Assembly (NCBI RefSeq): GCF_025148125.1
Contig: NZ_CP102267.1
Span: forward strand, 2,118,501-2,182,500
DNA length: 64,000 nt
Reading direction: 5' to 3'
Source of the DNA: Blautia wexlerae DSM 19850
GTDB taxonomy: Bacteria > Bacillota > Clostridia > Lachnospirales > Lachnospiraceae
Positions 1 through 8,631 of this stretch are shown piece by piece (positions within the stretch are counted from its first letter, which is position 1; each line of letters starts with the position of its first letter). The notes under the pieces were generated by a model. It had not been told where the DNA came from. It saw nothing but the letters and a program-made list of their open reading frames with translations, and made no database searches. A program made the translations under genes and the position numbers.

Positions 1-879
1 CAGGAGATAACAGCAGAGTGGGAAACATTTGCACACGAAAACGGAACAATTCTTCTCCATGACCACAGAGTATCAGAATATGCAGAAGAGCAGGTATTGG
101 AGCAGCTTGGAACCCCGATAGAAGTGTATGACCTGGTTCCGGTGGGAACGGATATGTCCGACCTGCTTCCAGAGACACTGGTAAATTGCGGGTATCTGGA
201 TATTACAAAGGAAGGATTTCCGGAATTAGAGTTGTGCTGGGATGGCAGAAATACCAATCTTCTTCTTGTAACAGAAGAAACCTTTGAAAACCTGTCAGAG
301 AATCTGACCCCACAGACCTTTGAAATGAGCTTTTCGGTAGAAAAGGAACAGGAATCCGGCTGCAAAAACAGGTTAAAGGGAATGATCCAAACAGAAAATA
401 TGGAATTTCAGTCTGAAAACGGATATGCGGAGCAATTAAATTTATTCCAGATGGAGAGTCGGTCAGACCTTTTATTAAAAGAACAGGAGTATATTCAGAC
501 CAGCAGGCTGTTGCTTCTGGTAATTAGTGGATGCCTGATCTTTATTGGGATTATGAATTTTTTAAATGTAAGGGTAACGGATATGTTACTTCGGAAAAAA
601 GAATGTGCCATTATGAATTGTGTGGGAATGACCAGAAAGCAGTTGCAGCGGATGTTCCTTGCGGAAGGAATGTTTACCTGGCTGTTGCTGAGTGTTCTTC
701 TGGTAACAACGGGAACGCTGTTGATAGGTGGGATTGGATGGTACATGAAAACAAAGATTTCTTATTTTGTATTCTATTATCCTATGCAAGAAATGGCAGG
801 AATGTTGCTGTTGTTATTGGCAGTCAGTCTGGTAACTCCCGGAATCCTATATCGAAGAGTTCTTGCAAAAAATAAATAG
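1..879 (+). CDS. FtsX-like ABC transporter permease, 3' part only
   Basis: The frame is open from the first base, so the gene begins before the window; 292 codons are visible. The first half is a soluble, probably extracytoplasmic domain. The last ~110 residues hold three hydrophobic segments with the FtsX/MacB pattern, including a charged cytoplasmic loop (LLRKKECAIMNCVGMTRKQL) typical of BceB-type permeases that export or sense antimicrobial peptides. Internal TTG or ATG codons near 97 are not the true start. The next gene is a matching ATPase, but it has its own promoter at 949-977, so this permease probably belongs to an upstream transporter. Family call is firm; substrate is unknown. Confidence 0.85.
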   Translation, partial: QEITAEWETFAHENGTILLHDHRVSEYAEEQVLEQLGTPIEVYDLVPVGTDMSDLLPETLVNCGYLDITKEGFPELELCWDGRNTNLLLVTEETFENLSENLTPQTFEMSFSVEKEQESGCKNRLKGMIQTENMEFQSENGYAEQLNLFQMESRSDLLLKEQEYIQTSRLLLLVISGCLIFIGIMNFLNVRVTDMLLRKKECAIMNCVGMTRKQLQRMFLAEGMFTWLLLSVLLVTTGTLLIGGIGWYMKTKISYFVFYYPMQEMAGMLLLLLAVSLVTPGILYRRVLAKNK

Positions 880-887
880 CCAAAAGT

Positions 888-977
888 GAAATGTCCGAGA
901 TTTGTAACAATTCAGGCTGAAATTCCTTGAATTTTGTTCTTTTCTCGGACATTTCTGTGACATTTGTATTTTATAAT
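888..977 (+). promoter_or_regulatory. Response-regulator-type promoter 1, upstream of ABC ATPase
   Basis: Tandem ACATTT half-sites at 949-954 and 960-965 are 11 bp apart, the usual spacing for OmpR-family regulators. A TATAAT -10 lies at 972-977, 17 bp after the first half-site, so the operator covers the -35 position as in an activated promoter. The right half also forms a perfect 13-bp inverted repeat with 888-900 (888-900 / 943-955), which may be a hairpin ending the upstream gene or part of the operator. The same tandem box is found before the response regulator gene and before the truncated ATPase. Regulation by the adjacent two-component system is inferred. Confidence 0.7.
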
Positions 978-1017
978 AGAGTCATCACAAAGAAAGGCAG
1001 AAAGGAGCTTATAGAAT

Positions 1018-1683
1018 ATGAGTATTTTACAGACAATCGATTTAAGAAAATATTATGGTACGGAACCGAATATTACAAAGGCACTGGATGGTGTGAATTT
1101 TTCAGTGGAAGAAGGCGAATTTGTAGCGGTAGTAGGCACTTCGGGTTCCGGAAAATCCACGATGCTTCATATGATGGGAGGTCTGGACACGCCTACCAGC
1201 GGAAGAGTTATTGTACGGGGAGAAGAACTGGCAAAGAAAAACGATGAGGAGCTGACGATTTTCAGGAGAAGAAATATTGGTTTCATTTTCCAAAATTATA
1301 ATCTGGTTCCGATTTTGAATGTTTATGAGAATATTGTCCTTCCGGTAGAACTGGATGGAGATACGGTAAATCAGGGATTTATGGATGAGGTGGTTCATAT
1401 GCTGGCGCTGGAAGATAAACTAAAGAATATGCCGAATAACCTCTCAGGAGGACAGCAGCAGAGAGTTGCGATTGCAAGGGCATTAGTTGCAAAACCTGCA
1501 ATCGTGCTTGCCGATGAACCTACAGGGAACCTCGACTCGAAAACCAGTGCAGATGTTATGGGATTGATCAAACGGACCAGTTATGAGTTTCACCAGACGG
1601 TGGTAATGATTACACATAACAATGAGATCGCCCGGCTTGCAGACCGGATTGTCCGCATTGAGGACGGAAAGATTGTGGAGTAA
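1018..1683 (+). CDS. ABC transporter ATP-binding protein (BceA/MacB type)
   Basis: A 221-residue ATPase of the size usual for LolD/MacB/BceA transporters, energising an FtsX-like permease for antimicrobial-peptide resistance or sensing. Walker A GTSGSGKST, Q-loop FIFQNYNLVP, signature LSGGQQQR, Walker B IVLADEPTGNLD and the switch histidine region (MITHN) are all intact. ATG at 1018 follows an AAAGGAG site. It starts an operon with the broken permease 14 bp downstream. A close paralog begins at 6131 and is cut inside Walker A. Confidence in the family is high; the transported peptide cannot be read from sequence. Confidence 0.93.
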   Translation: MSILQTIDLRKYYGTEPNITKALDGVNFSVEEGEFVAVVGTSGSGKSTMLHMMGGLDTPTSGRVIVRGEELAKKNDEELTIFRRRNIGFIFQNYNLVPILNVYENIVLPVELDGDTVNQGFMDEVVHMLALEDKLKNMPNNLSGGQQQRVAIARALVAKPAIVLADEPTGNLDSKTSADVMGLIKRTSYEFHQTVVMITHNNEIARLADRIVRIEDGKIVE

Positions 1684-1697
1684 GGAGGTGGCAGGCT

Positions 1698-4078
1698 ATG
1701 ACTTGGCCTTTTGAAAATAATACAAATGGAATTGTCAAGAATCTGGCGAAGAGAAATTTAAAAAGCGAAAAACGAAGAAATATCATGGTAATCATATCAG
1801 TAGTTTTAGCCGCTTTTTTAATCAGTCTTTCTGGTTTGGTTGGAGTCTCACTGATGCAAACAGAAAAGAAGAAAGTGATAGATACTTACGAGGCACTTAT
1901 GTACAGGTTGATGAAGCACATATAGAAGAGTTAAAACAGGTACCGAATTTTGCACGTGTGGGAGAATACTATATGTACGGGAAGGAATCTTCTACACAGG
2001 GATTTAATGGCTTCTTTGCTTATGCTGATAAAGAAACCCTGTATATGGCACGTTCCCAGATGAAATTGGCAGATGGAGATTTACCGATAGAGAAAAATGA
2101 AATTGTAGTAAGTAAAGAATGGCTTTCTAAATTCTCCCCAGACTGCCATATAGGTGATTCTGTTACCTTGGATACGGAAAGTTTTTCAGGGGAGTATACT
2201 ATTTCAGGCATTTTAGATACAACAGGGCAAGAAAAACAAAATATGTACTCTTTTCTTATCTCAAAAGAAATGCTGGAACAGTGTAAGAAGTATGAACCTG
2301 ACGGATTCTTTGCCTATGTACATCTGAAAAATGTAGATCAGTTAGACGGAGAACTTATTAAATCTTATGTTCAGAAGATCAAAGAGGAGTTACAGATACC
2401 TGGAGTCGGATTTCAGGATGCTTATTTCCGTTATATTGACGGAGACATTTCCATGGAGAATGTTTTGCTGCTTATGGCTTTTGCCGGTATTGTTTTGGTA
2501 GGCGGATGTGTTGTAATCCAAAGTATTTTCCGCATCTCCATTATTGATAAAATAAAAAGTTATGGACAGCTTCGGACTATTGGTGCTACCAAAAAGCAAA
2601 TTATGCGTATTGTAAAAAAAGAAGGACATTCTCTGGGGTGGAAGGGGTTGTCTATCGGGATTTTGCTTGGTTTAGGAGTAACACTCTTGTTGTTTCCTAG
2701 AGGTTTTTCTCTTTTAGGCTATCTTTTAGTGATTGGATGTACAGTATTGATCTGCTAGACAATGATTTGTCTGTCTATCCGAAAGCCAGTGAAATTAGCC
2801 GCAAATATTTCACCGGTTGAAGCAGTTCGTTTTACTTCGCCTCAGAAGAAGATAAAGAACCGAACAAAGAGAAAAAAGATTAGTCCTTGTTCTCTCGGAA
2901 TGCTGAACTTTCGTAGGGATTGGAAAAAAACAGTCAGTATTGTGTTTTCTCTAAGTTTGGGCGGGATTCTGCTTTTAGCTGTTAGTTCTTTGCTGATTCT
3001 GCAATCGCCGGAAAAACTGGCAAGACAGCACTTTAAAAATGGGGATTATAAGATTTATATGGATTCGGATAAGGAACATATTGATCTTCTCAAACAGGGA
3101 AATCCATTGAATGAAGAATTGAAACAGGAAATCCAGGATATTGATGGAGTGGAAGAGATTCTGGTCACAAGGAAATCAGCAGGTTTTGAAGCCACTTTCC
3201 ATGGAATTACTGCTCATGGTACTTGCGACATGATCACTAGAGAAAATAGGGAACTTCTGGTACAAACTGTTTTAGAAGGGAGTATGCCTGGCGACAATGG
3301 TATTTTATTGAAAGACAATTATCGTGATTTTGATGGAAAAGAAAAAGTGGGGGAAACCATAGAACTTTCATTGGGAGAGAAAACGATTCCTGTAACCATA
3401 TCAGGTTTTTTTGATGGAAAAAAAACTATCTTTGCCAGTGGACATGGTCCAATCGGAGTGGATGGACCAATGATGTTTTTGCCGGAAAAACTGTTTCAGG
3501 AGTTAATACCAGATGTAACTAATTTTGATTACTCTTGGGATATTGTCTGTGATCCGGATAAATCGGAAAAAGTGGGAAAGGCTTTGGAGAATCTTGTTGT
3601 TTCACATACCGATATTGGTTTAGATACCTTTGAGGATAAGGTAGATAGTTATGGGTATATGAATGTAGCATATGGCATAATGCAGGTGATTTCATGGTTC
3701 ATCTTTTTGTTTGGTGTGATTAACCTTATCAATACAACACTTTCCAATCAATATTCGCGGAGACAAGAAAATAGCGTGCTGCGTTCGGTTGGGTTAGCTC
3801 CAAAACAATTGACACAAATGGCTGTATGGGAAGGAATGGGGTATGTAGTTAGCAGTATTTTGCTTATGCTTGCCATTGGGCTACCAATTACTCTTCTGGT
3901 ATGGAGAAAATTTAGTATCAGTGCTTACGCTGGACAAATCCTTCCTTACGAATTTCCATGGTTGCAGATGGGAGTATATGTAGTAGTACTTGTGACAGTA
4001 GAGTTCATTTTGTCTGTTTGGACAATCCGCAGGCAGAAAAAACAATCCCTGATTGAACAAATGCGGGCAATGGAATAA
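1698..4078 (+). pseudogene. BceB/FtsX-like permease, disrupted by frameshift and nonsense codon
   Basis: Three pieces make up one permease of about 790 codons. 1698-1925 encodes the N-terminus and TM1; the reading then has to shift near 1885 into the frame of 1958-2758, where the pre-shift text (RGTYVQVDEAHIEELK) continues the protein. At 2756 an in-frame TAG interrupts the conserved stretch just before the loop with ISPVEAVR, and the same frame resumes at 2759 and runs to 4078. The large extracellular domain and C-terminal TM helices of the FtsX fold are present. The partner ATPase is intact, so loss of the permease should inactivate the transporter. A sequencing error could explain one lesion but is less likely to explain two. 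Confidence 0.85.
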
Positions 4079-4081
4079 GAG

Positions 4082-4132
4082 AAAAATGCTTTTGCTGAAA
4101 AGTGTGGAACATTTTGGCAAAAGCATTTTTTT
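4082..4132 (+). terminator. Rho-independent terminator after the permease
   Basis: A 14-bp inverted repeat, 4082-4095 with 4117-4130 (AAAAATGCTTTTGC and its complement), ends in a run of T. It lies four bases after the permease stop and separates the transporter operon from the two-component operon. Confidence 0.85.
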
Positions 4133-4216
4133 ATGGAAAACATTTTTTCCTGAAAGAAAATAGGATATAATCAATCTATGTTTTGAAATGATATTATCAG
4201 AAAAACTGTATTTAGG

Positions 4217-4245
4217 ACATTTCTGCAACATTTGAGGTTTAAAAT
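4217..4245 (+). promoter_or_regulatory. Response-regulator-type promoter 2, upstream of the regulator gene
   Basis: ACATTT half-sites at 4217-4222 and 4228-4233 (11 bp apart), then TAAAAT at 4240-4245, 17 bp after the first half-site. The layout matches the promoters at 949 and 6069. It implies autoregulation of the two-component operon. Confidence 0.7.
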
Positions 4246-4283
4246 AGCGATAAGTTTAGAAGATGGGAAAGGAAGAATCTGGA

Positions 4284-4973
4284 TTGAGGAAAATTTTAAT
4301 TGTAGAAGATGATAAAGTACTAAATAAAACACTGGCTTATAATCTTACTGCGGATGGTTATGAAGTAACTTCTGCATACAGTTTTCTGGATGCAGTAGAA
4401 CGATTGAAAGAGAGTGAATTTGATATCGCTCTGTTGGATATTAATCTGCCGGATGGGAACGGTCTGCATTTATGTGATGAAATCAGAGGAAGAGGGCAGC
4501 ATACCTATATTATGTTTATCACAGCAAATGATAAAGAAGGCGATATGCTGAAAGGCTATGAAGCCGGATGCACAGATTATATTACAAAACCATTTTCGGT
4601 GATGGTTCTCTGCAAAAAGGTAGCAGCTGTTTTTGCAAATATGGAATTGCGGACACCAAAGCATGATGTATTTGAGGATGAAGTTTTGAAAATTGACTTT
4701 TCCGAGCAGAGTGCGGTTTTGGAAGGAAAAGTGATAGATTTTACACCAAAAGAATACCGTACCTTATTTTTATTTGTAAAAAATCCGCACATTATATTAA
4801 CAAAGCGGCAACTGATTGAGAAACTGTGGGATATTGATGGGGATTTTGTAGATGAGCATACGCTTACTACCATCATCAGCCGGATTCGCAAAAAGATTGA
4901 AACAGATGAGCGAAAATATATTAAAACTGCTTATGGAATGGGGTATCAATGGATAGGCGGTGAATCACGATGA
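4284..4973 (+). CDS. OmpR-family response regulator (BceR-like)
   Basis: A receiver domain (ILIVEDD at the N-terminus, phospho-acceptor Asp in LLDINLPDG, conserved Lys in YITKPF) is followed by a winged-helix DNA-binding domain (TPKEYRTLFLF, then the R-rich recognition region TTIISRIRKKI). Length about 229 residues, normal for the family. The ORF is open from an ATG at 4263, but TTG 4284 is preferred: it is placed nine bases after AAAGGAAG and gives the family N-terminus RKILIVEDD. Overlaps the kinase gene by 4 bp (ATGA). The nearby tandem operators suggest it controls itself and the ABC genes. Confidence 0.92.
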   Translation: MRKILIVEDDKVLNKTLAYNLTADGYEVTSAYSFLDAVERLKESEFDIALLDINLPDGNGLHLCDEIRGRGQHTYIMFITANDKEGDMLKGYEAGCTDYITKPFSVMVLCKKVAAVFANMELRTPKHDVFEDEVLKIDFSEQSAVLEGKVIDFTPKEYRTLFLFVKNPHIILTKRQLIEKLWDIDGDFVDEHTLTTIISRIRKKIETDERKYIKTAYGMGYQWIGGESR

Positions 4974-6001
4974 AATTACAGAATTTATCCACTAGAGCTT
5001 TTCTGCGGCTGATCGTTGGAGGTGCTTCGATGACATCGATTCTTTTGTTGTTCATCCTTTATGCCTTCACAAAAGATATAAGGATGATACTTGGTGGTTT
5101 CAGCGTGATGATCCTTCTGTTTCTATGGGGTGCAGTCTTTTTGCATTATTTCCAGAAGAAACTATCGGTATTTACAGATGGACTATGCCGAACATTAGAT
5201 GAAATGATGGACAGTACCGTTCGTCCGCAAATAAATTATGAAGCAGAAACACTGTTAGCACGCATCAGCCATCGTCTGGAAAGATTGTATCATGTAATGC
5301 AGGAAACCCGGCATAAAGTAGAAGAAGAAAAAGCAGAATTACAGTCTTTGGTATCTGATATTTCGCATCAGACCAAAACACCGATAGCAAATCTAAAAAT
5401 GCTCAATGACACGATGTTGACCAGAAGAATTACTGATGAGACACGTAAGGAATTTTTACATGCTACTGCCAGTCAGTTAGATAAATTGGACTTTTTGATT
5501 CAGGGAATGGTGAAAACATCACGATTGGAAACTGGTGTGATTACCTTGGAAAAGAAAGAAACAGCCATTGCGGATACACTTGTAGATGCGATAAATGGGG
5601 TTCTTGCTCCTATGGAAAGAAAGCATCTTCATTTATCCGTAAATTGTCCTGAAAATTTAACGGTTGCACATGACAGCCGCTGGACCTCAGAAGCATTGTT
5701 TAATCTTTTAGACAATGCAGTAAAATATACTCCGGAAGGCGGTGACATTCACGTAACAGTACAGGACTGGGAGATGTATTTGGAAATTGCCGTAACGGAT
5801 ACGGGAAGAGGCATTCCGGAAAGTGTCCAGGCAACAATTTTCAAACGATTTTATCGGGAAGAAGCTGTACATGATGTGGATGGGATTGGAATAGGATTAT
5901 ACCTTGCACGTGAGATTATCACTATGCAAGGTGGCTATATTACAGTTGAATCAGAGGTGAGAAAAGGCTCAACTTTCTCTATATTTCTTCCTCAAAGATA
6001 A
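4970..6001 (+). CDS. Sensor histidine kinase, intramembrane-sensing (BceS-like)
   Basis: 343 residues. Two transmembrane helices (about 12-33 and 40-60) are joined by only a few residues, so there is almost no extracellular sensor, as in BceS-type kinases that take their signal from a partner ABC transporter. The DHp box SDISHQTKTPIANLK carries the phospho-acceptor His at 133. The ATPase domain has an N-box (NLLDNAVKYTP), DTGRGIP and GIGIGLYLA. Translationally coupled to the regulator. Because the adjacent permease is broken, the kinase may have lost its usual signal partner or use another one (inference). Confidence 0.92.
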   Translation: MKLQNLSTRAFLRLIVGGASMTSILLLFILYAFTKDIRMILGGFSVMILLFLWGAVFLHYFQKKLSVFTDGLCRTLDEMMDSTVRPQINYEAETLLARISHRLERLYHVMQETRHKVEEEKAELQSLVSDISHQTKTPIANLKMLNDTMLTRRITDETRKEFLHATASQLDKLDFLIQGMVKTSRLETGVITLEKKETAIADTLVDAINGVLAPMERKHLHLSVNCPENLTVAHDSRWTSEALFNLLDNAVKYTPEGGDIHVTVQDWEMYLEIAVTDTGRGIPESVQATIFKRFYREEAVHDVDGIGIGLYLAREIITMQGGYITVESEVRKGSTFSIFLPQR

Positions 6002-6007
6002 TGAAGC

Positions 6008-6037
6008 GGCGGTCTGTTTACTCAGACTGCCTTTTTT
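6008..6037 (+). terminator. Rho-independent terminator of the two-component operon
   Basis: Stem 6008-6016 with 6023-6031 (GGCGGTCTG with CAGACTGCC, one G-T pair), 6-nt loop, then six T. Seven bases after the kinase stop. Confidence 0.88.
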
Positions 6038-6068
6038 GAAAAATATTTTAGAAAAAAAGAATTTTAGG

Positions 6069-6097
6069 ACATTTCTGCAACATTTGACCTTTACCAT
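6069..6097 (+). promoter_or_regulatory. Response-regulator-type promoter 3, upstream of truncated ATPase
   Basis: ACATTT half-sites at 6069-6074 and 6080-6085, with a weaker -10 (TACCAT, 6092-6097) at the same distance as in promoters 1 and 2. It now fires into the junction with the conjugative element, so it may transcribe the leader at 6280-6590. Confidence 0.6.
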
Positions 6098-6130
6098 ATA
6101 CTCATCAAACAAAGAAAGGAAGTAGTGATT

Positions 6131-6292
6131 ATGACAATTTTACAGACAAAGGATTTAAAAAAATATTATGGCACAGAACCTAATATAACTCGTGCTTTAG
6201 ATGGTGTAAATTTTTCTGTTGAGCAGGGAGAATTTGTAGCAGTGGTAGGAACTTCGGGTTCTGGTGGTCATGTTAAAATAAGACTAAGTTAG
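6131..6292 (+). pseudogene. ABC transporter ATP-binding protein, truncated inside Walker A
   Basis: The first 45 codons are nearly the same as those of the ATPase at 1018 (ILQT..L.KYYGTEPNIT, then EFVAVVGTSGSG). Homology stops abruptly at base 6264, after the codons for SGSG and before KST; eight foreign codons follow to a TAG at 6290. The ATP-binding loop is not completed, so the product cannot be active. The breakpoint marks the junction with the mobile element. The missing two thirds of the gene do not appear later in the window. Confidence 0.88.
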
Positions 6293-6338
6293 CAGATTCC
6301 TTATAAAATAAGGGCTCACGCCAATTTAGTCTTTTTTC
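6280..6338 (+). terminator. Terminator-like hairpin at the element's left edge
   Basis: AAGACTAA (6280-6287) pairs with TTAGTCTT (6326-6333), followed by a run of T. It lies right after the junction and would block read-through from the truncated ATPase promoter. Confidence 0.65.
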
Positions 6339-6591
6339 TATTATACCATAAAGGGTAGAAAATTCATAGACCGGGAATGAATTTCTCATAGTAGAAATGA
6401 GAAGGCAGGGGCTCTTAAAGATAGAAACCTATTGCTACTGGTCCTGTCAAAATTATATCCATTCTCACAGGCGGTCAAGTTTGTGAAAAACCATTCGGTT
6501 GCAATACATTGTAAAAAAATATGTTAAGGACTAGGTTAGTTAAAAGATTCTGTTAGCTGGCTTGGTCCTTTTTTCTTGGGAGGACGGAGCG
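6339..6591 (+). other. Structured non-coding leader of the element
   Basis: No gene is seen here. The stretch holds a small hairpin (TTCTCAT and ATGAGAA flanking 6395-6410) and a second terminator-like hairpin whose left arm AAGGACTA (6526-6533) pairs with TTGGTCCTT (6562-6570) before a T run. The second hairpin resembles the one at 6280: both carry GACTA(A/G)GTTAG. An attenuator ahead of the small membrane protein and replication gene is possible but not shown. Confidence 0.45.
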
Positions 6592-6729
6592 ATGATAAAA
6601 GTGATTATGATTGTTGTAACAGCTATTTTCCTTAGTTCCTGGTATGCGTGCCTGGTGGCAGGCAAAAGAGCAGATGAAGAAATAAGTGCTTTGTTTGAAA
6701 AAGAAAAGAAGCAGGGAAGTGAGGAATAA
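6592..6729 (+). CDS. Small single-span membrane protein, 45 aa
   Basis: ATG 6592 follows GGGAGGACGGAGC. The product begins MIKVIMIVVTAIFLSSW, one hydrophobic helix, then a short charged tail rich in Glu and Lys. Ends five bases before the replication gene start, so the two are likely co-transcribed. The position at the head of the element is typical of small unnamed proteins of Tn1549-like elements. No function is assigned. Confidence 0.7.
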   Translation: MIKVIMIVVTAIFLSSWYACLVAGKRADEEISALFEKEKKQGSEE

Positions 6730-6733
6730 ACGA

Positions 6734-7849
6734 ATGAATGGAGGTATCTATAGCACTGGAAATGAAATCGTAGATGAAAATGCAAAACTGAATATATCTG
6801 GAAATATCATTCCGCAGGTGTGGTATCGGACAATCATCAGAGAAAGTGGAAAGCCAAATCTAACAGCTATTATTATACTGGCAGATATTGTGTACTGGTA
6901 TAAGCCTACAGAAATCAGAGATGAAGGAACCGGACAGGTTATTGGGGTAAGAAAGAAATTTAAGTCAGACCTTCTTCAGAGAAGTTACCAGCAGATCAGC
7001 GAACAGTTTGGGATTTCTAAAAAAGAAGCGACAAATGCAGTGGTATTTTTAGAGAAGCTGGGTGTGGTAAAACGGGTATTTAGAACCATTTCCATGAATG
7101 GGATTGTTGTAAATAATGTTCTGTATCTGGAATTGATCGTAGACCGGTTAAAAGAATTGACTTATCCAGAAGAAACAGGAGCAGATCCGGTTTCTTTTGA
7201 AAAAGGCAAAGGGAAATCCAAAGCAGAGAAAATCAGTTCCCATACAGCCATAGAGGAAGAGATACATTTTGTAGAAGAGAGGGCTGTCCCTTTCCAAAGG
7301 GAGAGGGTATCACCATTCAAAGAGGGAGCATACCTTGACAGGGAAACAGAGCTCTGGATACCCAAAGAGGGACCTCAGACTGATAGCGGGCATACAAATA
7401 CAGAGATTACTACAAAGACTACAGCAGAAAGTACCCAAAAGAATACAACAGAAATAGTGAATGGGTATAGAGATAATCCTATCTTATCCTATCAGGCAGC
7501 AGAAGAACAGTTCAAAGATCAGATTGATTATGATGCGATATGGATAGACAGACCTTTTGACAGAAAACTGCTCAATGAGATTGTAGGGCTTGCAGTAGAT
7601 GTTTTGACGTCCAATGCAAAGACCATAAGGGTAAATCAGGAAGAACGACCTCTTGGCATTGTACAGGGAATGTATAAAAAGCTGGATAAGTTTACCGTAG
7701 AGTATGTGATAGACTCAATTAAGCAGTGTACAAGGAAAGCTAATAATATCCGGGCAGTGCTGCTTACCGCTTTATACAATGCCACATTGACAGCAAACAG
7801 CTATATATCCAATCTGTTTGCTTATCAGGAAGCTATCCCTCAGACGTAA
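6734..7849 (+). CDS. Replication initiator-like protein (RepA_N / DUF6017 family)
   Basis: 371 residues from ATG 6734, which has a GTGAGGA site and follows the previous stop by four bases; the ORF is open back to 6686 but that start lacks support. N-terminal ~130 residues form a winged-helix-like initiator domain (YQQISEQFGISKKEA). The middle is a low-complexity Glu/Thr linker. The C-terminal ~90 residues match the DUF6017 pattern (KTIRV near the start, then NNIRAVLLTALYNA). Such proteins are thought to start replication of the excised circle; that role is from family knowledge. Confidence 0.82.
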   Translation: MNGGIYSTGNEIVDENAKLNISGNIIPQVWYRTIIRESGKPNLTAIIILADIVYWYKPTEIRDEGTGQVIGVRKKFKSDLLQRSYQQISEQFGISKKEATNAVVFLEKLGVVKRVFRTISMNGIVVNNVLYLELIVDRLKELTYPEETGADPVSFEKGKGKSKAEKISSHTAIEEEIHFVEERAVPFQRERVSPFKEGAYLDRETELWIPKEGPQTDSGHTNTEITTKTTAESTQKNTTEIVNGYRDNPILSYQAAEEQFKDQIDYDAIWIDRPFDRKLLNEIVGLAVDVLTSNAKTIRVNQEERPLGIVQGMYKKLDKFTVEYVIDSIKQCTRKANNIRAVLLTALYNATLTANSYISNLFAYQEAIPQT

Positions 7850-7864
7850 GGAGCGTGATAGAAA

Positions 7865-8059
7865 GTAACAAAATTAAGAAAATTCAGGACAGCTCATGGA
7901 TATACACAGAGAGAACTTGCGGCTGTCTTGGGTATCAGTCTTCGGACGTATCAGAGGATTGAATACGGACAGCAAAAGCCAAATGTCTATGTAGTTGTCC
8001 TGCTTCAGCGGCTATTTCAAAAAGATATTAGTGAGATTATGGAGGAATATACAGAATGA
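7865..8059 (+). CDS. XRE-family helix-turn-helix regulator, start codon GTA
   Basis: A 64-codon frame reading TKLRKFRTAHGYTQRELAAV, then LGISLRTYQRIEYG, a clear Cro/C1-type HTH. There is an in-frame stop at 7859 and no ATG, GTG or usable TTG before the HTH; the codon where the start belongs is GTA (7865), 11 bases after GGAG. It overlaps the next gene by ATGA. Either the codon mutated from GTG and the gene is barely translated, or a near-cognate start is used. Domain identity is sure; expression is not. Confidence 0.75.
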   Translation, partial: VTKLRKFRTAHGYTQRELAAVLGISLRTYQRIEYGQQKPNVYVVVLLQRLFQKDISEIMEEYTE

Positions 8060-8598
8060 GGGAAGAAAGGTTTCGTATTCAGTGCCCCAAACATTTTCTG
8101 GTTGGAGATTCAGAGCATTTTGAAAAATCTTCACAGGAAAAGGATTCGGATTTTGTAGTAGATTATGCTCCACCGGAAATATTTGAAGCCGGGATTGTTT
8201 TACAGGAGATGGGGACGGAAGGAGAGACCTATTGCACAATGTATGTCTATTTTGCCCCAGAGGAACACATGCCGGTTTATATGGACAGCATGAAATACGA
8301 CTTACAAAAAGTATCCATTCGGAAAATCTTTGTTGATACCGAAGAATATCTCATAAAAGTAAATGAGAAGACAAAAAAGTTTTGTGCAGGTGAGGACGGT
8401 TGTTGGGGTTCCTATACAGAACTTTACCGGAGAGAGAACGGGGAACGTCAGACGGATGCAGTGATTGTTTTTCTGTGTATGCCAGATGAAATGAAGTTTC
8501 AGGAAATGGAAGCGGTGATGGGGGAACTGTTTGACAAACTTCCTGTGATAAACAAAGAAAAGAAAGAAGCAGGTCAAGAACCAAAGAGAACAAGATAA
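8056..8598 (+). CDS. Hypothetical protein of the conjugative element, 180 aa
   Basis: Not recognised. Soluble, acidic, with no signal peptide or membrane helix; C-terminus is Lys-rich. Start overlaps the stop of the XRE gene (ATGA), so translation is coupled. Sits between the regulator and the ParM-like gene, suggesting a maintenance or regulatory accessory role. Confidence 0.7.
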   Translation: MREERFRIQCPKHFLVGDSEHFEKSSQEKDSDFVVDYAPPEIFEAGIVLQEMGTEGETYCTMYVYFAPEEHMPVYMDSMKYDLQKVSIRKIFVDTEEYLIKVNEKTKKFCAGEDGCWGSYTELYRRENGERQTDAVIVFLCMPDEMKFQEMEAVMGELFDKLPVINKEKKEAGQEPKRTR

Positions 8599-8631
8599 AA
8601 TACAAACTATAACTTTCAGGAGGATAAGAAC

